NCBI GenBank assembly: GCA_040219515.1
Contig: JAVJSI010000007.1
Coordinates: 62,001-126,000 of the forward strand
Source of the DNA: Acidimicrobiales bacterium
GTDB taxonomy: Bacteria; Actinomycetota; Acidimicrobiia; Acidimicrobiales; Aldehydirespiratoraceae
DNA length: 64,000 nt
Direction: 5' to 3'
Shown piece after piece: positions 59,678-64,000 of this stretch. The notes below the pieces were generated by a model that saw only the letters and a list, made by a program, of their open reading frames with translations, did no database searches and was not told the origin of the DNA. Made by a program: the position numbers and the translations under genes. Position 1 is the stretch's first letter, and every line of letters begins with the position of its first letter.

Positions 59678-60940
59678 ATGGTTTCAGTACCCAGCCCGAC
59701 CTCGGGCCCCGTGACGAGGACAGGTCTCCTCTCCGGGCTGCGGGTGGTCGAGGTCGCGCATCTCGGCGCCGGCGCCCTCACGACCTCGTTGGCCGACCTC
59801 GGCGCCGACGTCATCAAGGTCGAGCCACTCGAGGGCGACTACGGCCGCCAGATGACCTGGCCGATGGTCGAGGGCACCTCGCTGCTCTTCCGGCACATCA
59901 ATCGCGGCAAGCGGTCGGTGCAACTCGACCTCGCTTCGGATGCCGGCGTCGCCACCTTCCTCCAGCTGGTGGAGGCCAGCGACGTCGTCGTGGAAGGCAT
60001 GCGACCGGGAGCCCTCGATCGCCGGGGTCTCGGTTACGACAGGCTCTCCGGTGTCAACCCCACGATCGTGCTCGTCTCCATGAGCGGCTTCGGCGCCACG
60101 GGCCCGTACCAGAACATTCCCACCCACGGGGTGGCCTACGACGCCTGGGCCGCCGTCTTCGCCCCCGATCACGATGACGACGGTCGGCCGTTCATCCCCG
60201 AGCACGTCTCCATCGGCATGAACGCAGGACCGCTCTACGGCGCCATCGGCGTACTCGCCGGGGTCCTCAGCGCCCGTGCGACCGGGCGTGGTAGCCATGT
60301 CGATCTCGCCCAGGCCGATGCCGCCGTGGCGTTCGACTGGCTCCGCCACGAAACGGCGCGGGCCTACGAACGCCCCACGACCGAAGTGGCCGGCAACCCG
60401 ACCGATGGGAACGAGCGGCGGGCCGCCGGCACCGCAGGCCTGCGCGACGGCGTCCGCTACCAGATCTACGAGTCCGCCGATGGCCACGTGCTGTTGATGG
60501 CCTCGGAGCGGAAGTTCTGGCGCAACTTCTGCGAAGGCTGCGGCCGCGCCGACCTGTTCACGCGATGGCCGGGGTCGGAATACGCCGATCACGCCCGCGG
60601 CAACGACGCGCTGCGAACCGAACTCACCGACCTCTTCCGTACCCGCACGACCGCAGAGTGGGTCGCCCTCGCGATTGCCGCAGACACCGCGATTGCACCG
60701 GTGAACTCGCCGGCGTCGCTGCCCCTGGATCCCCAGTTCCTCGACCGGATGCCGTGGCTGTCGCGCGACGATCATGGCGCCGAGCTGGTGCCCACCCCGC
60801 TCCGACTCGTCGGCGAGAGTCGTTACGAGCCGACCCCGTCGCCGACCGCCGGGCAGCACACGGCCGAAGTTCTCGACGAGGTGATCGGTCTCGACGACGA
60901 TCAGATCGACGCCCTCCGCCGACTCGGCGCCATCCGATGA
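59678..60940 (+). CDS. Class III CoA-transferase (CaiB/BaiF family)
   Basis: A 420-residue family III CoA-transferase that moves CoA from a donor thioester to an acid. G-L-R-V-V-E-V-A-H-L-G-A-G-A near 15-28, L-A-D-L-G-A-D-V-I-K-V-E, N-R-G-K-R-S-V-Q-L-D-L and the active-site Asp in R-G-S-H-V-D-L-A-Q-A-D are visible. The ATG at 59678 is preferred to an earlier in-frame ATG at 59612, because TATATG lies 8 nt before it and family similarity begins after it. A leaderless start is likely. Its stop overlaps the following thiolase-like gene (ATGA). It probably activates the substrate of that operon. Confidence 0.9.
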   Translation: MVSVPSPTSGPVTRTGLLSGLRVVEVAHLGAGALTTSLADLGADVIKVEPLEGDYGRQMTWPMVEGTSLLFRHINRGKRSVQLDLASDAGVATFLQLVEASDVVVEGMRPGALDRRGLGYDRLSGVNPTIVLVSMSGFGATGPYQNIPTHGVAYDAWAAVFAPDHDDDGRPFIPEHVSIGMNAGPLYGAIGVLAGVLSARATGRGSHVDLAQADAAVAFDWLRHETARAYERPTTEVAGNPTDGNERRAAGTAGLRDGVRYQIYESADGHVLLMASERKFWRNFCEGCGRADLFTRWPGSEYADHARGNDALRTELTDLFRTRTTAEWVALAIAADTAIAPVNSPASLPLDPQFLDRMPWLSRDDHGAELVPTPLRLVGESRYEPTPSPTAGQHTAEVLDEVIGLDDDQIDALRRLGAIR

Positions 60941-62430
60941 ACGACCGGCAGCCGTGCCTGATCGGGACCGGGCGGCGAACGTGGCACCCCGACGGTTCAG
61001 CGCCGGAACCGCTCGCCATGATGGAGCACGTGGCCCGAGCAGCGGCCGACGACGCCGCCGTTCGAGTCGATCCGCTCGCCCTGCTCGACGATCTCGGTGT
61101 GGTCCACTGCCAGTCCTGGGCCTACGACGACCTGCCGGGTCGTCTGGCCGATCGTCTGGGGGCGACCGATGCCGCCCGCCACGAGTCGATCCTCGCCGGC
61201 ACCTCGCCACAACGTCTGATCGACGCGGCCGCCGCGAGGATGCTGGACGGCGAGATCGAGGTCGCCCTCGTCGTCGGCGGGGAGGCCCTCCACACCCGTC
61301 GAGCCTTCGCCCAGGATGGGGAAACACCCCCGTGGAGTCACCCGCATCCGTCACCGCCCGTCCTCCCCATCGATCTCGACGAGTGGCACCTGCCGACCGA
61401 ACTCGCCCACGGGGTTCTGCCGGCATGGCTCACGTTCGCCCTGCTCGAGCAGGCTCGCTGGGCCTCTCGCGGGGCGACGCCGGACGACCGCGACCGTCTG
61501 GTTGCACTCATGTCCCGGCTGAACGAGACGGCGATCCGCAATCCGGACGCATGGTTCCGGACGCCTCGCACCGTTCACGCCCTGGCCACGGCGACGCCCG
61601 GGAATCGTATGGTGGCGCTGCCGTACACCAAGCACATGACGGCCTTTCCCGATGTCGACATGGCCGCCGCCAACCTGCTGGTGACGAGATCGGTGGCCGA
61701 CCGCTGGCGTGTCCCCGAGGATCGGCGCGTGTATCTGCGGGGTTGGGGGTTCGCTCGTGACTCGATCCACATCGGTGCGCGCGCCGACCTGGGTGCGTCT
61801 CCCGCCATGCGGTCAGCGACGGCGGAAGCCCTGTCGATGGCGGGTCTCGAAACCGCGGAGGTCGACGCGTTCGACCTCTACAGCTGCTTCGGCTCGGCGG
61901 TGCAGTTCGCGCGGGACGCGCTGGGAATCGGCCCCGAGGATCCGCGGCCACTGACGCTCACCGGCGGTCTGCCGTACCACGGTGGACCCAGCAGCAACTA
62001 CATGAGCCACTCGATCAGCCATGCGGTCGAACACCTGCGTGCGAACCCGGGCCAGGTCGGTCTCGTCACCGGCGTGGGCATGCACATGACCAAACACGTC
62101 GCCGCGATCTATTCGACCACGGCCGGCGAGCTCCCCGACCCCGCCCAACCCGTTCGTTCGCAGCAATGGGACGCACCCCCGCTCGTACCCGACGTCGCCA
62201 TCGTGGAACGGGCCGACGGCCCGGCGAATGTGCTCGCCGCCACCGTCGTCCACTCCGGTGACGGCAGCGCCGGCCACGTCGTCGCAATCTGCGAGTTGGA
62301 TGACGGCACCCGGTGCTATGCCCGTTCGGACGACGCCGACGCCATCGAGGTCGTCACCACGGCCGCATGGGTCGCAGCGAAGGCCCAGGTCGTGCCGGCC
62401 GGCGACGGCACCAACGAGATCCGCTGGTAG
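60937..62430 (+). CDS. Thiolase-like acetyl-CoA acetyltransferase
   Basis: A 497-residue thiolase-superfamily protein with a C-terminal extension, of the type annotated as acetyl-CoA acetyltransferase or SCP-like thiolase. Seen: L-I-G-T-G-R-R-T at the start, V-V-G-G-E-A-L near 110, F-D-L-Y-S-C-F-G-S-A-V-Q near 310-321, G-G-L-P-Y-H-G-G-P and V-G-M-H-M-T-K-H, whose His resembles the HxG-type catalytic His. The nucleophilic Cys region is not obvious, so activity is uncertain. The last ~100 residues form an added beta-rich domain. It follows the CoA-transferase with an ATGA overlap. Confidence 0.82.
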   Translation: MNDRQPCLIGTGRRTWHPDGSAPEPLAMMEHVARAAADDAAVRVDPLALLDDLGVVHCQSWAYDDLPGRLADRLGATDAARHESILAGTSPQRLIDAAAARMLDGEIEVALVVGGEALHTRRAFAQDGETPPWSHPHPSPPVLPIDLDEWHLPTELAHGVLPAWLTFALLEQARWASRGATPDDRDRLVALMSRLNETAIRNPDAWFRTPRTVHALATATPGNRMVALPYTKHMTAFPDVDMAAANLLVTRSVADRWRVPEDRRVYLRGWGFARDSIHIGARADLGASPAMRSATAEALSMAGLETAEVDAFDLYSCFGSAVQFARDALGIGPEDPRPLTLTGGLPYHGGPSSNYMSHSISHAVEHLRANPGQVGLVTGVGMHMTKHVAAIYSTTAGELPDPAQPVRSQQWDAPPLVPDVAIVERADGPANVLAATVVHSGDGSAGHVVAICELDDGTRCYARSDDADAIEVVTTAAWVAAKAQVVPAGDGTNEIRW

Positions 62431-62442
62431 TCGCCCCCGCAC

Positions 62443-62460
62443 GCCCGTGTCCACGCGGGC
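62443..62460. terminator. Bidirectional hairpin between convergent genes
   Basis: GCCCG and CGGGC enclose an 8-nt loop that can pair further (GTG/CAC with a bulge). It fills the 30-bp gap between the convergent thiolase-like and PII-like genes. There is no T-run. Confidence 0.5.
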
Positions 62461-62805
62461 TCATTCGTCGACCCCGGGGGCCGTGAAGTACTCGGGCCGG
62501 CTCACATGGGTCTCGCTCACGAACATCACGCCGTGGGTGTTGTCGAGCACTCGCCGAATGCCGGCGACCAGCGACTCGGCGTGCTCGATCGGAATGATGC
62601 TGATGAGCAGCGAAAGACTGTTGCGGTCGTTGAAGAGCAGACGCCCTTCGTGTTGTCCGCCATGACCGAATCCCGACACTCCGTGGAGTGCCGTGTAGCC
62701 CGTTGCCCCCGAGGCGAGCAACAGGTCCCGAATCGTGGGGACGTGCTCGCCGTCGATGACGACCTCGATTCGAGCCATGGGCGTCAACCCTGTCCAGCTG
62801 TTCAT
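62461..62805 (-). CDS. PII-like protein associated with DabA
   Basis: A 114-residue ferredoxin-like-fold PII-superfamily protein: A-R-I-E-V-V-I-D-G, then I-R-D-L-L-L-A-S-G-A-T-G-Y-T and the G-V-S-G-F-G-H-G-G-Q-H-E-G T-loop region, S-L-L-I-S-I-I-P, and a C-terminal V-S-R-P-E-Y-F. PII-like proteins of this type often accompany DabA/DabB inorganic-carbon transporters and probably gate them by binding nucleotides or bicarbonate. The ATG at 62805 overlaps the DabA stop (ATGA); in-frame codons before it belong to the DabA gene. Which signal it senses is unknown. Confidence 0.78.
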   Translation of the reverse strand: MNSWTGLTPMARIEVVIDGEHVPTIRDLLLASGATGYTALHGVSGFGHGGQHEGRLLFNDRNSLSLLISIIPIEHAESLVAGIRRVLDNTHGVMFVSETHVSRPEYFTAPGVDE

Positions 62806-64000
62806 GCGTTGTCCTCTTTCGCTCTGGGAATGTGGCTTGCTGTGGGGAAGGGGTCGGCGTCGAACGCCTGAGGGGTTTCGATCCAGGTTCCGGACGGGGT
62901 TCGTGTCGACCATCGTTCGTGCGGCTGCGAACGTCCGGCGATGCGAAGCCATGATCCTCCGGTCAGGGTCTGGAGGATGGGATTGGCGGCGATGATGCCT
63001 TCGATCCGGGTGAGGTCCGCCTGGATCACCGCCAGCAGCCGCACCGGCTGATGAAAGCGCCGACCGTCGACGTGGGTGCTCTGGAGTGGAAGCCCGACCC
63101 GGAGATCGCCGCCGTCGCCGGAGATCACCCCGGTGGTGCCGATCGGATTGTGGAGGAGCTTGTCGCCGGCGCCGAAGGCCTGGGGGTCCACGGTGGAGAA
63201 GTAGTACTGGCTGGAGATCCAGTGCCCGACGACGAGCGGCGCCGTCATGATGGTCTCCAGCACCCGGCCCGTGGGATCGTCCTCGGCGTCATAGGTGTGC
63301 AGGAAGGCGCGCCCCTCGAGGTCGATGCCGGCGGTCAACGACCGTGGGCCGATGATGAAGGCCGCGTTACGGGCGAGACCCCACTCGGGACGGACCTGGG
63401 CCCAGTCGGCGCCACGGTCGCGCACCTTCGACGCAGTCCCGGGCAAGTGGGTCGATCGCGCGGCCGCCTGACGTCGGCCGGCGACCTCGAGTGTCTCTTC
63501 CAGCGTGTCCACGAGCCGACGGTGTTCGGTGGGGATGTCGGCGACGTCGAGCAGGGTCACGCGATCGGCGGCGGTGTCGTGCAGACCGGCGGCGAACCAC
63601 GTGTCGTCGGGAATCGCGATTCCACGGGTCTCGAGGCCATGCCGCACGTCGGGTGAGTTGAGCAGTGCGGCCACGGCTCGAGCGTTGTCATCGCCGGAGG
63701 CTCCCGCGCATGCGCCACATTCGAGAGCAGTGGCGTGCGGGTTGTTCGTGGTGCGGCTGGTGTGGCCGCAGAGAACCACGATCGGCGCGAACCGATCGGT
63801 GAGCCCCATCGTCTTGAGCACCGACTCGGCGAAGAACGTCCGCTGCTCGAGGAGGACCTCGTCGTCATCGAGGAGCATCCGAGTCGGTGGCATCGCCGGC
63901 ATCGCCGACACGCCGGGCCGGAACGTCTTCCATGCGGCTCTGGGCCCGAGGAACCAGCCCGCGGTCTCGGCGAGGGCAAACGGCGAGCCCGGGCCGTGCT
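62802..64000 (-). CDS. dabA: DabA-type inorganic carbon transporter subunit (UPF0753/DUF2309), 5' end outside window
   Basis: The C-terminal ~400 residues of a DabA protein; the reading frame stays open to the window edge (W-F-L-G-P-R-A-A-W-K-T-F), so the GTG at 63911 is not the start. DabA and the membrane protein DabB form a complex that hydrates CO2 to bicarbonate in the cytoplasm, driven by cation uptake. The carbonic-anhydrase-like zinc site is visible: V-V-L-C-G-H-T-S, N-N-P-H and L-E-C-G-A-C-A-G, with the His and the last Cys as expected ligands. It also has W-A-Q-V-R-P-E-W-G-L-A-R-N-A. It overlaps the PII-like gene; dabB should lie upstream of it, beyond the window. Confidence 0.88.
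   Translation of the reverse strand, partial: HGPGSPFALAETAGWFLGPRAAWKTFRPGVSAMPAMPPTRMLLDDDEVLLEQRTFFAESVLKTMGLTDRFAPIVVLCGHTSRTTNNPHATALECGACAGASGDDNARAVAALLNSPDVRHGLETRGIAIPDDTWFAAGLHDTAADRVTLLDVADIPTEHRRLVDTLEETLEVAGRRQAAARSTHLPGTASKVRDRGADWAQVRPEWGLARNAAFIIGPRSLTAGIDLEGRAFLHTYDAEDDPTGRVLETIMTAPLVVGHWISSQYYFSTVDPQAFGAGDKLLHNPIGTTGVISGDGGDLRVGLPLQSTHVDGRRFHQPVRLLAVIQADLTRIEGIIAANPILQTLTGGSWLRIAGRSQPHERWSTRTPSGTWIETPQAFDADPFPTASHIPRAKEDNA

Noticed and set aside
43333-62430. Polyketide or other biosynthetic gene cluster (SnoaL-like, thiolase, AMP ligase)
   Set aside because: There is no ketosynthase, acyl carrier protein or NRPS domain. CoA ligase, hydratase, DUF35 and thiolase indicate degradation.

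Overview
The window is high-GC, gene-dense DNA with overlapping stop/start codons (ATGA, GTGA, TGATG) inside most operons, several TANNNT boxes placed 6 nt before an ATG (leaderless promoters), Tat and lipoprotein signals, and abundant acyl-CoA, SDR and TauD enzymes. This fits a free-living actinobacterium. Acidimicrobiia is my best guess, but that is inference from style only; there is no rRNA or other taxonomic marker. No phage, transposase, integrase or CRISPR array is visible.

Layout. 0-5 kb: end of a PhzF-like gene, a triple palindromic repeat, then a leftward operon GntR > AceK (isocitrate dehydrogenase kinase/phosphatase) > SDR > quinone oxidoreductase. 5-8.3 kb: tRNA-Cys, tRNA-Val running straight into chorismate mutase, an alpha/beta hydrolase, an SDR and a frame-disrupted cyclase. 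8.3-17.5 kb: two GH3 glycosidases, a sulfatase, a TesB thioesterase, an isochorismatase-fold protein and an acyl-CoA dehydrogenase.

17.5-34.9 kb is one divergent catabolic island centred on a MarR regulator at 26 kb. The left arm encodes a complete Dpp/Opp-type ABC importer (lipoprotein, two ATPases, two permeases) plus a cupin, an RDD protein and a hydrolase. The right arm encodes cupin, amidohydrolase, PaaK-like ligase, TauD dioxygenase, cupin, D-aminoacylase-like hydrolase, amidohydrolase, nitroreductase and a second TauD enzyme. Promoter elements and a perfect 7+7 palindrome lie between the arms. A LacZ-type GH2 follows at 34.9-38 kb.

38-45.7 kb: a leftward operon of ECF sigma factor, membrane-anchored Notum/pectin-acetylesterase-like protein, DUF1800 and DUF1501; a TetR/MFS efflux pair with an operator palindrome; an acyl-CoA thioesterase. 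45.7-59.2 kb: a second importer (permeases and lipoprotein, but no ATPase) mixed with SDR and SnoaL-like genes, a FadR-type regulator, and a leftward acyl-CoA ligase / enoyl-CoA hydratase / DUF35 / thiolase operon. The outstanding item is at 52,996-53,478: a carboxymuconolactone decarboxylase/AhpD-like gene whose conserved CxxC is encoded as Cys-x-x-UGA, followed by an 8-bp stem-loop at the right distance for a bacterial SECIS, so a probable selenoprotein.

59.2-64 kb: winged-helix regulator, class III CoA-transferase and thiolase-like protein, then a leftward pair of DabA (truncated by the window edge) and a PII-like protein. Functions are assigned by recognising motifs in the translated sequence; no database search was run.
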